Assembly: GCA_029856045.1 (NCBI GenBank)
Contig: JAHQWG010000012.1
Location: forward strand, 124,001 to 188,000
From: Promethearchaeia archaeon
Lineage (GTDB): Archaea; Asgardarchaeota; Lokiarchaeia; Sigyniarchaeales; SOKP01
Length of the DNA: 64,000 nucleotides
Direction: 5' to 3'
The notes under the pieces are model-generated. The model worked only from the letters and a program-made list of their open reading frames with translations. It was not told where the DNA came from and did not search any database. The translations under genes were made by a program, and so were the position numbers. Below, one piece after another: positions 34,089-43,391 of the stretch (position 1 is the first letter of the stretch; the number at the start of each line of letters is the position of its first letter).

Positions 34089-35189
34089 TTAGATAATATT
34101 AACAATATCCTTGCATTTGGTTTCGCATATTTGCTTACCAATTTTTGCAATTCTAGATACTAACTCTGAAATTTTCCAATGTTCATAATCTTTAACATAA
34201 GTATTAAAGGTATCTTTTAATGGCTCTCTCCACTTTGATTTTATCATTTCTACACCAATTTGAGCTCCAACAATCGCTCCTACATTGCCACAATTACAAT
34301 CTGTGTCCAAACCAAGCATTGCTGCAATACAAATTGAATGTCCAAGGGGATCTTCTTTTGCATTAGCGCCATACAATAATGATAAAATTATAAAACCTGC
34401 ATTAGGTAATACATGAACTCCTGATAATATCTCGTGATTTAAGAATTCCCTCTTTCTTCTAACGTTAGCTTTTTGTACTAATTCTGCTCTTATTATATTC
34501 CAATATTCCATTAATTTCTCTCTTGCTTTTCGAAAATTATTCGTATTTTCATCATATAATTCAATTGCTTTAAAAATCATATCTGTATATCTACTTTCTT
34601 CTCTTAAGGGAAGTAATTTTATTGAATTATGAATATTTTTTCTAATATCTTTTTCAAAAAAAGCATTAGATATTAATGTCGCTACATATACTTCCCCATC
34701 AATACCAATTCCGGTATGTGAAATAGATCCATCAATTTCTGCGTAATATTTAGCCATCCTTGGACAACCAGGACATATTTGCCCCCAAATATCTGCTCTC
34801 ATTTGTGCTCCAATAGCATCATACCAAATATTTTTTGTAATTCCTGATTTGGGTGGATCGATTCCTTTTCTTAAATTTTTTAAAGCTACTCTCTCTGCGG
34901 TGAAATTTTGTTTATAGAGGCGATTCACCCATTCCTTTGTAATATCTTTTGAAGAAATATCAAGTCCATGTTTTTCTAACGCAATAAGAGCACATATTTC
35001 ATACATTTCATCATCATTGACATAATTGACATCAATTGGTTTTAAATAAGAGTCTATTGTTCCATATTTTTGCTTAATGAAATCATAAGGTTTAAACTCA
35101 ATTGGAGCACCAACATGGTCTCCCGCAACTCTACCAATCCAACTGCCTAAAACTCTATTATAATAATTTTCAAATTTTATTTGTTTCAA
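34089..35189 (-). CDS. ADP-ribosylglycohydrolase-like protein (DraG/ARH family)
   Basis: 366 residues. RVLGSWIGRVAGDHVGAPIEF matches the family start (GxxxGxAxGDxxGxP). YVNDDEM is the first metal-binding acidic cluster. SHTGIGIDGEVYVATLISNAF and the C-terminal LGLDTDCNCGNVGAIVGAQIG (second metal site, usually GGDTDT) follow. DraG/ARH enzymes remove ADP-ribose from arginine or other groups using a binuclear Mg site; some relatives act on ADP-ribosyl-nucleotides. Residues are replaced around the second cluster (DTDCNCG), so substrate may differ. It is a single gene on the minus strand. Confidence 0.88.
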   Translation of the reverse strand: MKQIKFENYYNRVLGSWIGRVAGDHVGAPIEFKPYDFIKQKYGTIDSYLKPIDVNYVNDDEMYEICALIALEKHGLDISSKDITKEWVNRLYKQNFTAERVALKNLRKGIDPPKSGITKNIWYDAIGAQMRADIWGQICPGCPRMAKYYAEIDGSISHTGIGIDGEVYVATLISNAFFEKDIRKNIHNSIKLLPLREESRYTDMIFKAIELYDENTNNFRKAREKLMEYWNIIRAELVQKANVRRKREFLNHEILSGVHVLPNAGFIILSLLYGANAKEDPLGHSICIAAMLGLDTDCNCGNVGAIVGAQIGVEMIKSKWREPLKDTFNTYVKDYEHWKISELVSRIAKIGKQICETKCKDIVNII

Positions 35190-35354
35190 ATTAATAATCT
35201 CGGAAATCTTTAGCTTTTACTAGTTCTTTGTTTTTTTATTTTATATAGATTTCGTGTAAAAATCGCTTTTGAAAAGATTATTATGACCAAGGATGAATTG
35301 TAAGTAAGAACTTATATAAAAAATAGATATAAATTTAGACTTAGCAGTAAAAAT

Positions 35355-36437
35355 TTAAATATTTGTGAGTTCTTTCTCATACTTTTGAACATCAAACAGA
35401 GAAATATCTTTATCAATTATTATTTCTTTTTTAACTCCGAGATAAGCACATGCAAGCTTGGTTGCTGCGACAATTTCTGCCTTTTTCAGAGTAGTAGAAT
35501 ATTCCTCATCTCCATATTGATTTGCTCTCTCTCTTTTCATTCCATATAGAAGAGATGCAATCTTATCAGCTACTTTGAAAGATAATTGATTTTTTACAAC
35601 GATTCGGGTAATATTATTTATATCAAAATAGTTTAGGTTTTCATGTTTCGCTCGAATATAACCTTTTAAATTATCTGAATTTCTTTCACATTCTATACCA
35701 GTCCAATCGAACAATGATAATTGCCTTCTGAAATATATCATCTCCCAATTAATTCCAAGCTCTTGAAGGAATTGATATAATAACTCGTCATCAAATTTTT
35801 TTGCCTCAATTATAATATAAAGCTGTATGCCGTAGTATTTATGAACTTCCTGTAAATAATATCCTCTCTGTTGCATGCTCGATAATAATTTTAATTTAAT
35901 TGATGAAATATTAGGGGAAAGATTCTTTTTTTGGCAACTTAAATATATAACGTTTCCTTCCTCATTTATATACTCTCTATTTAAAAAGCCAATAATACTT
36001 TCACGATTTTCTTGAATAAATTCCATTAATCCGTTCAATGTAGGATGAACATTATTAATAGTCAAATCAGATTCTTCAATTGATACATAATCATCTTTTT
36101 CCCCGCCAACTGATATTCTTATCTTATTTAGATCTAGATCTTTTTCGTCCCCAAATACTTTTTTAATTGAATCATTAATAGGAAAGATTTCTTCCACCAA
36201 AATCTTAACATCTGCCATAGATATTTCATATGGCTCCGGACTTCCCATAAATTTATTTACAATTGGCGCTTCCGATGCTTCAATTTGTAGATCATAATTA
36301 TTTGAGAGATCAATTCTTATAATTAATTTCGCATTTTCTGGTCTACTAATCACAGTAACTGAAGTTCGATCATCTACTACAGCTCTAAACTTTTCTCCCT
36401 CTTTAGATTCTGTTCTCCGCTCACTATTCCTTCTCAT
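35355..36437 (-). CDS. Unknown archaeal protein, possibly RNA/nucleotide-binding
   Basis: 360 residues from ATG 36437; an in-frame TTG at 36446 adds three. A TATA-like TTTATATAAAT at about 36471-36481 places transcription start near 36451. The N-terminus is strongly basic (RRNSERRTESK). Central parts are mixed alpha/beta (KLIIRIDLSNNYDLQIEAS, IKLKLLSSMQQRGYYLQEV). The C-terminal LKKAEIVAATKLACAYLGV is helical. No domain recognised; the gene has good codon bias and no frame breaks. Confidence 0.75.
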   Translation of the reverse strand: MRRNSERRTESKEGEKFRAVVDDRTSVTVISRPENAKLIIRIDLSNNYDLQIEASEAPIVNKFMGSPEPYEISMADVKILVEEIFPINDSIKKVFGDEKDLDLNKIRISVGGEKDDYVSIEESDLTINNVHPTLNGLMEFIQENRESIIGFLNREYINEEGNVIYLSCQKKNLSPNISSIKLKLLSSMQQRGYYLQEVHKYYGIQLYIIIEAKKFDDELLYQFLQELGINWEMIYFRRQLSLFDWTGIECERNSDNLKGYIRAKHENLNYFDINNITRIVVKNQLSFKVADKIASLLYGMKRERANQYGDEEYSTTLKKAEIVAATKLACAYLGVKKEIIIDKDISLFDVQKYEKELTNI

Positions 36438-36595
36438 TCTTCTCAAATAAAGAACAACCTTTTAGAAAATATTTATATAAAGAAATTATCTCTCTTAATA
36501 AAGAATAATAATTTTAACATAAATTCTTATTGATCTTTTTTTTGATAATATTGTAAAAATATTTAGAATCTAAAAAGATTCCAAAAAAAAAAATT

Positions 36596-36790
36596 CTATT
36601 TTTTTTCTTCCATCTCTAATTCCTCTTTCAGAAAATATTTATCCCCTTTCTTTGTATATATAATTATGTTACCCCAATTATTACGGAGGGTATAATTATC
36701 TCCATCAACAGAAATAAGTTCTATTGAGTATGGAAGATTTTTCGTACTCCTTATTTCTACTAAAATTGCTTTCTCTTGTTCCTCATCCAT
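36596..36790 (-). CDS. Small beta-rich hypothetical protein
   Basis: 64 residues. The sequence alternates strand-like pieces (AILVEIRSTKNL, YSIELISVDGDNYTLRN, NIIIYTKKGDKYFLKEE), suggesting a small beta barrel or SH3-like fold, and ends in an acidic-basic tail. No ribosome binding site is obvious before the ATG. No family is recognised. Small size leaves some doubt about coding. Confidence 0.55.
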   Translation of the reverse strand: MDEEQEKAILVEIRSTKNLPYSIELISVDGDNYTLRNNWGNIIIYTKKGDKYFLKEELEMEEKK

Positions 36791-37060
36791 AAGAGTGAAA
36801 ATAATTGATTGTAAAAAAATTTTTTGATTAAATTTGGTTAAAAAAGTAAAAAAAAAACAGAGACTAAAAAAAATTCAATTACAAAAACCAATAATAAATC
36901 TATTTCCATTAAGACTGCGGAATATTTATTAAAAACTATCAATTTTTTTAATAAAAATACATAAAACAAGGATTTATATAAATCAATAGCTAAATAAATA
37001 TATATCACACTATTAATAATTTTAAAACTAATTATAGGAAAGAATAGAGTTCAAGTTTAG

Positions 37061-38308
37061 ATGCCTAAAAACGTTCTTGATATCGGATTTTTCAGTATGA
37101 TGTATTCTCAAGTAAGTGGGATTGCAAAAGCTGTCAGAAGTTTAGCCGAAGCTATAGCAAGAACAGGGCACAGAGTCCATGTTTTTTCTCCCAAAATTCA
37201 AAATGGGGAACCTAAACCAAAAAATCTATTTATTCATAGTATTGGTGGGTTTAGGGTAGGAACAAATCCAGAAATAATATTTTCACTCCCAATTCACAAT
37301 TATTTTTTTCCTGAGCATGAATTTTTAAACATAAGCCATATTATGACTCCTGTAACTATTGGAGTGATGGGACTTAATTGGTCAAAATATTTAGGTATCC
37401 CACTGGTTGGAACTCATCATTCTCCACTTTCATATTATTCAGATACATATATTCCTATAGCAGGGAAGATAATGAGTAAGACTGGTTTTTTATGGGCATG
37501 GGAGAGACATATTTGGCAAAAATTTGATTTGGTTTCTGTTCCAACTCCCTCAAAAAAGGAGTTATTACTTGAACACAGATTTTTTAAAAATCCAATTATA
37601 AGCTTAACGAATGGCATTGATGATTTCTACTTCCAAAAAGTTAATGGGAATGGTATTAGAGAAAAGTATAATCTCGGTGATAAAAAAGTTTTAGTTTATG
37701 CATCTCGTCAATCTCCTGAAAAAAACATTGAAAAAGTAGTAAAGGCATTTAAAAGAATACATAAAGAAATCCCTGATTCTCATTTATTATTAGTCGGAAC
37801 AGGACCTGCTATGCAATCAATTAAACGTAGAATTAATTGGTACAAATTACAAAAGCATATAACACAAACAGGATACGTATCGGACATGGAATTACTAAAT
37901 ATTTATAAGACAGCTGATGTATCATGTCTATACAGTTGGGTTGAAGCGGAGGGTTTAGTTTTATTAGAATCAATGGCTCAAGGTACTCCTTCAGTAGGTG
38001 CAAATGGATGCGGTATTAAAGACGTGATAAGACATAAAAAAACAGGATTTCTCGTTAATAATTTGAAGGAATTTGAGAACAGAGTTATTCAATTATTTAA
38101 AGATGATGATTTAAGAGCAGAGTTAAGTAAAAATTGTAAAAAATATGCAGATATGCATAGGATAGATGAAGTGGCAAAAATATGGATTGAAATTTACAAA
38201 TTTACCATAAATGAATTATATCCTTTACGGTATTATAAAAGATCTAAAGAAGAAAGATTTCAGAAAGTCTTTGAATTTTCACAAAAAATCCCAGGTATTT
38301 CTTTTTAA
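37061..38308 (+). CDS. GT4-family glycosyltransferase (GT-B fold)
   Basis: 415 residues. FFSMMYSQVSGIAKAVRSLAEAIARTGHRVHVFSP is the acceptor-side N-terminal Rossmann (seen as SGIAKAVRSLAEAI then GHRVHVFSP). KVLVYASRQSPEKNIEKVVKAF opens the nucleotide-sugar domain, and EAEGLVLLESMAQGTPSV carries the E-x7-E motif for the donor. GTHHSPLSYY is typical of lipid or lipoglycan glucosyltransferases. No membrane helix is seen; a basic tail (YYKRSKEERFQK) may bind membranes. It probably glycosylates a lipid or glycan. It converges with the PRC-barrel gene, 5 nt between stops. Confidence 0.92.
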   Translation: MPKNVLDIGFFSMMYSQVSGIAKAVRSLAEAIARTGHRVHVFSPKIQNGEPKPKNLFIHSIGGFRVGTNPEIIFSLPIHNYFFPEHEFLNISHIMTPVTIGVMGLNWSKYLGIPLVGTHHSPLSYYSDTYIPIAGKIMSKTGFLWAWERHIWQKFDLVSVPTPSKKELLLEHRFFKNPIISLTNGIDDFYFQKVNGNGIREKYNLGDKKVLVYASRQSPEKNIEKVVKAFKRIHKEIPDSHLLLVGTGPAMQSIKRRINWYKLQKHITQTGYVSDMELLNIYKTADVSCLYSWVEAEGLVLLESMAQGTPSVGANGCGIKDVIRHKKTGFLVNNLKEFENRVIQLFKDDDLRAELSKNCKKYADMHRIDEVAKIWIEIYKFTINELYPLRYYKRSKEERFQKVFEFSQKIPGISF

Positions 38309-38313
38309 AATCT

Positions 38314-38619
38314 TTATTTAATATCTTTATATGATATTTGCTCTTCCTTGCTTTTTTCTAAAAATTTTGCAATTTCATTTTCAAAAATATAAAATTTCTC
38401 ATTCTTAAATGAGATAAAAGGAAAAGGTACCATTATTAATCCTTTCTCTAATTTAGGTAATTTCGAGATAATGCTTTTATTATCAGTCAATTTCACAATA
38501 TATGAGATAATTTTCCCTGTTTCTTTTGATACTACGAGGTCATCTAATTTACCGATTTTGGCTCCTTGCTGATTGAATATTATACTTCCACCCAAATGTT
38601 TTGATAATAAAATAGTCAT
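38314..38619 (-). CDS. PRC-barrel domain protein
   Basis: 101 residues. Typical small PRC-barrel layout: LLSKHLGGSIIFNQQGAKIG (strand, then QGxxIGxxxD), KLDDLVVSKETGKIISYIV, LPKLEKGLIMVPFPFISF. PRC-barrel proteins occur in RNA processing (RimM-like) and in archaeal cell division (CdpB1/CdpB2 bind SepF and ESCRT-III). A division link cannot be asserted from this gene alone. Confidence 0.85.
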   Translation of the reverse strand: MTILLSKHLGGSIIFNQQGAKIGKLDDLVVSKETGKIISYIVKLTDNKSIISKLPKLEKGLIMVPFPFISFKNEKFYIFENEIAKFLEKSKEEQISYKDIK

Positions 38620-38767
38620 AATTAGAAAATATTAAATTTTATAATCTTAAAATTATTTAGGATTTTTTCTACATTATTTAAAAAAACAAAAAGAATTTGT
38701 ATTTTAGTATTCCTTTAATTCTTAATGTAATAGTTTTTAATAATTTTAAAAATATAAATAGAAGATA

Positions 38768-39832
38768 ATGCCTGAAAATAAGGAAAATATTAACAAGAAA
38801 GAAGAGAAAAATTCTGATACGAAAATAAATCTTGAGGAACAGAAAGAAAAGAACCTCGATGATAATAATGTTATTGAGGAAGAAATATCTGAACCAAGTT
38901 TCATGCCCACATTTCAAGTTAAAGCAAAATATTTTCCAATCCCAATTATTGTGGTTGTAATCTTATCCGGAATTTTGGCTTATCTTAGCTATGTAATAGC
39001 TGGAATTCAACTCGAAGGGGTAATCTTTCCTGAATCTGAATATGGAGGTATAGGTGCGTTATTAAATGGGCTAATATTTATTAGTTATGCAGCTATTACA
39101 AGTTTTATTATAATATATGTTATTAAGAAAAAAGGAATTAATGCTTTAAAATACATATTTGCTTTCTCTTTTGCATTTTTATGCTTTTTTCTATTGATTC
39201 TCTATGGGGATATAATTTTATGGCTAATAACTAGGGACATATTTGAAAATGAACTTTATATAATTGTCTCAAATATAATGTATGTATGTATAGGTGCCTT
39301 TACAATTCTTATAACATATAAATATGTAAAAGGAAATTCCTTTATAATTAAAAATTTCTTTGTTCTACTTATTGGCTTATTGATTGGGGCTTTTTTAGGA
39401 ATGGTAATTCCACCAATTACCACTATAATTATTTTAATCCTAATTTCAATTTGGGATATTTACGCTGTTAAATCGAAACGAGGACCAATTAAAAAAATGT
39501 TTGATATTTTTTTTGAAAATTCTCCAAAAAAAGAAAAAATTAAAAAATTAGAAGAAAAAGTAGAAGATGGAGATTACGAGGTTGAATATGATATATCTTC
39601 TTTAGAAATTGGTATTGGAGATTTAGCTTTTTACAGTATGCTAACCTCTCATGCAATAATTTTTACAAATAATGTTATAATTTTAATCGCAACAGCATGT
39701 GCTGTAATATTAGGTACCGGAATTACAATCTTGGGATTAAAGAAAAATAAGATTTTACCCGGATTACCCATCTCTATATTTCTAGGATTAGGGACAATGT
39801 TATTAACCAACTTGATTTTTTCAATTTTATAA
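38768..39832 (+). CDS. Presenilin/SPP-type intramembrane aspartyl protease
   Basis: 354 residues. Residues 1-50 are hydrophilic and acidic, followed by about nine membrane segments, the presenilin-like number. The two catalytic motifs are visible: D230 in ISIWDIYAV (YD motif site, here WD) and D285 in GIGDLAF (GxGD), separated by a charged loop of about 40 residues. The third motif, normally PAL, reads PGLPIS at 331-336 in the last helix pair. This enzyme class cuts transmembrane segments. Its substrates are unknown. It begins a row of plus-strand genes. Confidence 0.88.
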   Translation: MPENKENINKKEEKNSDTKINLEEQKEKNLDDNNVIEEEISEPSFMPTFQVKAKYFPIPIIVVVILSGILAYLSYVIAGIQLEGVIFPESEYGGIGALLNGLIFISYAAITSFIIIYVIKKKGINALKYIFAFSFAFLCFFLLILYGDIILWLITRDIFENELYIIVSNIMYVCIGAFTILITYKYVKGNSFIIKNFFVLLIGLLIGAFLGMVIPPITTIIILILISIWDIYAVKSKRGPIKKMFDIFFENSPKKEKIKKLEEKVEDGDYEVEYDISSLEIGIGDLAFYSMLTSHAIIFTNNVIILIATACAVILGTGITILGLKKNKILPGLPISIFLGLGTMLLTNLIFSIL

Positions 39833-39861
39833 AAAGATCATTTATTTATGGAGTGTTTATT

Positions 39862-40776
39862 ATGGGAAATATAAATTCAAATCAAGAAATAATAGAAAAT
39901 TCTAAAATTTTAATAAATGTGGGAGATTGCACCAAGTGTAAAGCTTGTGTTAACGATTGTGTTCCCAGACTATTTTATTTCAAAGATGATAGGCTTCAAA
40001 TAGCGAATAATTTCGAAGAAGATTGTATTGAATGCGGTCATTGCGTAGCTATCTGCCCTGTTAATGTGATTCAATTAAAAACTCGTCCTTTAGATGGAGT
40101 GAAAGATCTTCCAGCAAAAGAAAAGGGAATAACTTACGATTCTTTATATAATCTTGTTCAAACTCGAAGGTCAATCCGACAATTCAAAGAAAAGCCAGTT
40201 CCAAAAGAAACTATTGAAAAGATTTTAGAATTATCAAGACATTCTCCTACCGGTTCTAATACTGAAAATGTTCATTATACGGTCGTGAAAAATCCAGAAT
40301 TACTTATAAAATTTTCAGAAGCTTTAACAAAAAATGTTTCTGAATTTATAAAAAAATATGAAGATCCTGAAGGGTTTATTTCGCTGAAAGCGTTATTAGG
40401 AGAAAAGATGTTGAGAATCGTAGGGGAACAACTTGATTCTTTTAAAAGGATATTACTAGGAATTAAGGTTGGAATAGAATTTTGGCATTGGAATACAGAA
40501 ATTATTATTATTCATGCTCCTAAAGAAACGACATCCACTTTAGTAGAAGATTGCTCGTTAGCTGCTTGTCATATAATGTTGGCTGCAGAAACTTTGGGTT
40601 TAGCAACTTGCTCTTTAGGATATGCGACCTCTCTCTTAAATCAATTCAGTTCTGTTTCTGAATTAGTTAAAATCCCGAAAGGACATGTTGTAGGATATAC
40701 ATTATCAATAGGGTATTCAAATGTTAAATATCATAGAATTCCAGCTCGGAAACCAGTAAGAGTTAAATGGCTTTAA
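39862..40776 (+). CDS. Ferredoxin-nitroreductase fusion flavoprotein
   Basis: 304 residues from ATG 39862, preferred over GTG 39853 because GGAGTG lies 7 nt before it. Two 4Fe-4S sites: CTKCKACVNDC followed by P, and CIECGHCVAIC followed by P. The nitroreductase domain starts TRRSIRQFKEKPVP and has the SPTGSNTENVHYTVV FMN-binding piece and AETLGLATCSLGY near the C-terminus. It moves electrons from ferredoxin to an FMN-bound substrate. Many anaerobic archaea and clostridia have the same fusion. Substrate is unknown. It lies 30 nt after the presenilin-like gene. Confidence 0.93.
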   Translation: MGNINSNQEIIENSKILINVGDCTKCKACVNDCVPRLFYFKDDRLQIANNFEEDCIECGHCVAICPVNVIQLKTRPLDGVKDLPAKEKGITYDSLYNLVQTRRSIRQFKEKPVPKETIEKILELSRHSPTGSNTENVHYTVVKNPELLIKFSEALTKNVSEFIKKYEDPEGFISLKALLGEKMLRIVGEQLDSFKRILLGIKVGIEFWHWNTEIIIIHAPKETTSTLVEDCSLAACHIMLAAETLGLATCSLGYATSLLNQFSSVSELVKIPKGHVVGYTLSIGYSNVKYHRIPARKPVRVKWL

Positions 40777-40976
40777 AACTTATCGATAATTATTATTTTA
40801 AGCAAAGAATAAGAATTAGTTTTCACACCAAATAATTTATTAAGAGAAATGGTGAAATAGGTTTTATTAAAAAAAAAGAAGATAAATATCTGTAAATGGT
40901 GTCAAGAACACGGCACCGGTAAAAAATGATATCTTAATGCTAAAAATTGCTATAATTTAAAAAATTCGAGATTAAA

Positions 40977-41369
40977 ATGAGTATAATAAATCAGCCTAAG
41001 GATATTTTAGGTTTAGCATTAAAAAATTTACTTACACCAATGCTAAATGAGGAAAAAATTTTAAAGAAAATTAAGAATTGGCATCGAATAATCGTAGTTG
41101 AACTAATTGGATTATATGAAATAACCCTTATTTTTAATAATTCAGAAATTACTATTGAATATGGAGAGAAACCAAAATATGATTTAAAAATAAGAATGAC
41201 ACTTGATGCTTTAATAGCTATAACCGAGGGGAGAATGGGGTTAATCTCTGCTTTTTTAAGAAGAAAATTAAAAGTAAAAAAAATTTACCGCATTTTTACA
41301 ATAAATAAATTTCAAAGTATTTTAGTTAAAGCATTACATTTGGCAAATAAAACTTATGTGGAGGCTTAA
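40977..41369 (+). CDS. SCP2-like lipid-binding protein
   Basis: 130 residues. The second half matches an SCP2 (sterol carrier protein 2)-type pattern: VVELIGLYEITLIFNNSEIT (strands), then KIRMTLDALIAITEGRMGLISAFLRRKLKVK, where the family has D..x.L..l..G...p..a...gklk.kGd. SCP2 folds bind lipids or acyl chains in a hydrophobic tunnel. It ends 2 nt before the FAD oxidase start, an operon pair, so it may present a lipid substrate to that enzyme. Confidence 0.75.
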   Translation: MSIINQPKDILGLALKNLLTPMLNEEKILKKIKNWHRIIVVELIGLYEITLIFNNSEITIEYGEKPKYDLKIRMTLDALIAITEGRMGLISAFLRRKLKVKKIYRIFTINKFQSILVKALHLANKTYVEA

Positions 41370-41371
41370 AT

Positions 41372-42847
41372 TTGACAACCATTAAAGAAAGAAATATTTT
41401 TGAAAGGATAGAGAAAGAAAAAATATTAAATGGATTAATAAGGATATTTGGAAAATCTAATGTTTCTGATAGGCAACATGATTTATATCCCTACTCCTAT
41501 GATATGACTGAAGCAACACCACATATGCCGGATTTTGTTGTAATTCCTGAAACTGTAAACCAAATTATTTCTTTAGTAAATTTTTGTAATGAGTATTCAA
41601 TCCCAATTGTTCCCTATATTAGCGGAAATAACGTAGGAGGTCTCACAATTCCAAATGAAGGTGGAATTATTTTAGATATGGGTAAAAAAATGAATAAAAT
41701 TATCAAAATTCATGAATCGATGATGTACGCCATATTAGAACCTGGTGTGACATTCGGACAATTAAAAAAAAATTTAGATGAGAACCATCCTAACCTGAAA
41801 TACGGCTATACAATGGCCCCACCATATGCTAGCGTTGTTGGAAACGCTCTCTTATCCGGATTATCAAATTTAAGTGGTTCCTATGGAAGTATGGCAGATT
41901 GGGTAAATGGGTTGGAAATTATTCTAAATAATGGGGATTTAGTTAGAACAGGCTCATGTTTTATCTCTAAGGAATTTAAACCCAATAATTGGTTTGCGCG
42001 ATATCCAATTCCCGACTTAACCGGTTTATTTATTTGTTGGCAAGGAATGACCGGAATTGTAACTAAATGTGCTATCCAATTATGGCCTAAAAAGGAATAT
42101 AATAAGGTATTATTAGGAATTGTTTATGGACATGAGGAATGTGCTGAAATTATTAGAGAATTGGGTAGAATTGAAGTTTGTGAGGATATTTCTGCAATTA
42201 ATTCAGAAATAGCAAAAATGACGTATGGCTTGATTAAACCTAAAAAGTTTGAAAAAGAACCAGATTATGTAGTTTTAATATCCATTTCAGGTCATACGAA
42301 AGAATTACTAAATGCTAAAATAAATTACGTGAGAAAGGTTTTTAAGAAAATAAAGGAAAGAGTTAAAAATAAAATATTCCTTACAAATTTCTTCACCTTC
42401 GCTAATATTTTAGGACCTGAATTTAGAATGTTCTACGATATTCCCAGCGTAATAACTCCTCTTTATGAATGGGATGGATTAACTTGGATCGGGAGTTATG
42501 CAAACCCAGATCATCTTGGACCCCTTATGGAGAAATGTTATAACTTATTTAACCAATATGGAATTGGTCCAATAATTTATATGAAAAGCATGAAATCAGC
42601 CCATTATTGTGTTTTCAGACCAATTATTCGATATAATAAGAAAAAAGAGCAAGCAATAGTAGAAAAACTACAAAAAGAATTTTTAAAAGTTATGCTTGAA
42701 TACGATTGTGTGCCCTATAAAACACCAGTGTGGATGACAGAAAAAATAAGAGAAAGGTGTGACCCAAATTGGATTAAATTATTAGAACGAATTAAAAATG
42801 CAATGGATCCCAATAATATCTTTAATCCGGGAAAATGGGGATTATGA
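41372..42847 (+). CDS. FAD-linked oxidase (GlcD/VAO family)
   Basis: 491 residues from TTG 41372, with GGAGG 7 nt before. The FAD_binding_4 (PCMH) domain starts PDFVVIPETVNQIISLVNF and contains IPIVPYISGNNVGGLTIPNEGG. The following VLEPGVTFGQLKKNL piece, the YASVVGNALLSGLSNLSGSYG loop and GMTGIVTKCAIQLWPK are family hallmarks. The C-terminal cap ends MDPNNIFNPGKWGL, typical of GlcD. It oxidises a hydroxy-acid or alcohol with FAD. Coupled with the SCP2-like gene, lipid-derived substrates are possible. Confidence 0.92.
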   Translation: MTTIKERNIFERIEKEKILNGLIRIFGKSNVSDRQHDLYPYSYDMTEATPHMPDFVVIPETVNQIISLVNFCNEYSIPIVPYISGNNVGGLTIPNEGGIILDMGKKMNKIIKIHESMMYAILEPGVTFGQLKKNLDENHPNLKYGYTMAPPYASVVGNALLSGLSNLSGSYGSMADWVNGLEIILNNGDLVRTGSCFISKEFKPNNWFARYPIPDLTGLFICWQGMTGIVTKCAIQLWPKKEYNKVLLGIVYGHEECAEIIRELGRIEVCEDISAINSEIAKMTYGLIKPKKFEKEPDYVVLISISGHTKELLNAKINYVRKVFKKIKERVKNKIFLTNFFTFANILGPEFRMFYDIPSVITPLYEWDGLTWIGSYANPDHLGPLMEKCYNLFNQYGIGPIIYMKSMKSAHYCVFRPIIRYNKKKEQAIVEKLQKEFLKVMLEYDCVPYKTPVWMTEKIRERCDPNWIKLLERIKNAMDPNNIFNPGKWGL

Positions 42848-42939
42848 TTTTTTAACAAAAGAATGTTTAAAAAAAAAAATTAAATAAAATTTAGAATCCA
42901 AACAGATACTGAGATTTCTTTAGTTTTTTTTTCATAGAT

Positions 42940-43263
42940 TTATGGAGGAACCAATGGCCATGGAGTATATAATTCCCATTGGCTACTCTGGATAATCAAT
43001 TGTGATTCAGCTGTAAGTTTCTGATACTCAGGATCCAAGACAGCTTTTGTTACCGTTTTTTCCATTTTAGCCATACTCTCCCATTGGAATTCTATAATAA
43101 GGGTACTCATATCTTGGGTCCCGATTAAGTGACGATATCGCTTCTTGTTGTCAGGAAATCCAAGCTTCTTTTCGATTTCATTGAATTTTTTGTTAATCTC
43201 TTCTAACTCATCCCATTTATCCTGATAAATTTTCTGAATTTGACGCCATATAACTATTACCAT
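42940..43263 (-). CDS. Dimeric alpha-beta barrel (NIPSNAP/ABM-like) protein
   Basis: 107 residues. It starts VIVIWRQIQKIYQDKWDE, then a loop RYRHLIGTQDMSTLIIEFQWESMAKMEKT, where TLIIEFQWESMAKME is the usual second strand plus helix of dimeric alpha-beta barrel proteins (NIPSNAP, antibiotic monooxygenase). The C-terminus ends with a Pro-rich WELYTPWPLVPP. Enzymatic activity is not predictable. It is convergent with the FAD oxidase gene. Confidence 0.75.
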   Translation of the reverse strand: MVIVIWRQIQKIYQDKWDELEEINKKFNEIEKKLGFPDNKKRYRHLIGTQDMSTLIIEFQWESMAKMEKTVTKAVLDPEYQKLTAESQLIIQSSQWELYTPWPLVPP

Positions 43264-43391
43264 TTAATTTCACCTTTTAAAAAATGAATAAATTCATTTT
43301 CAAACATAATTTAACAAAGGATCTATTTATATTTTTGTACAAAAATATTTTTCTGATCGCTCTGTTTAGAACGCCGCAAACCTTATAAATG

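Noticed and set aside
40821-40917. Two small hairpins (TTTCA..CCA/TGG..TGAAA, then GGTG/CACC with nested GTGT/ACAC) between the nitroreductase and SCP2-like genes
   Set aside because: Stems are short or bulged, do not form a known RNA class, and are not followed by a T-run. They may be remnants or leader structure, but cannot be supported.
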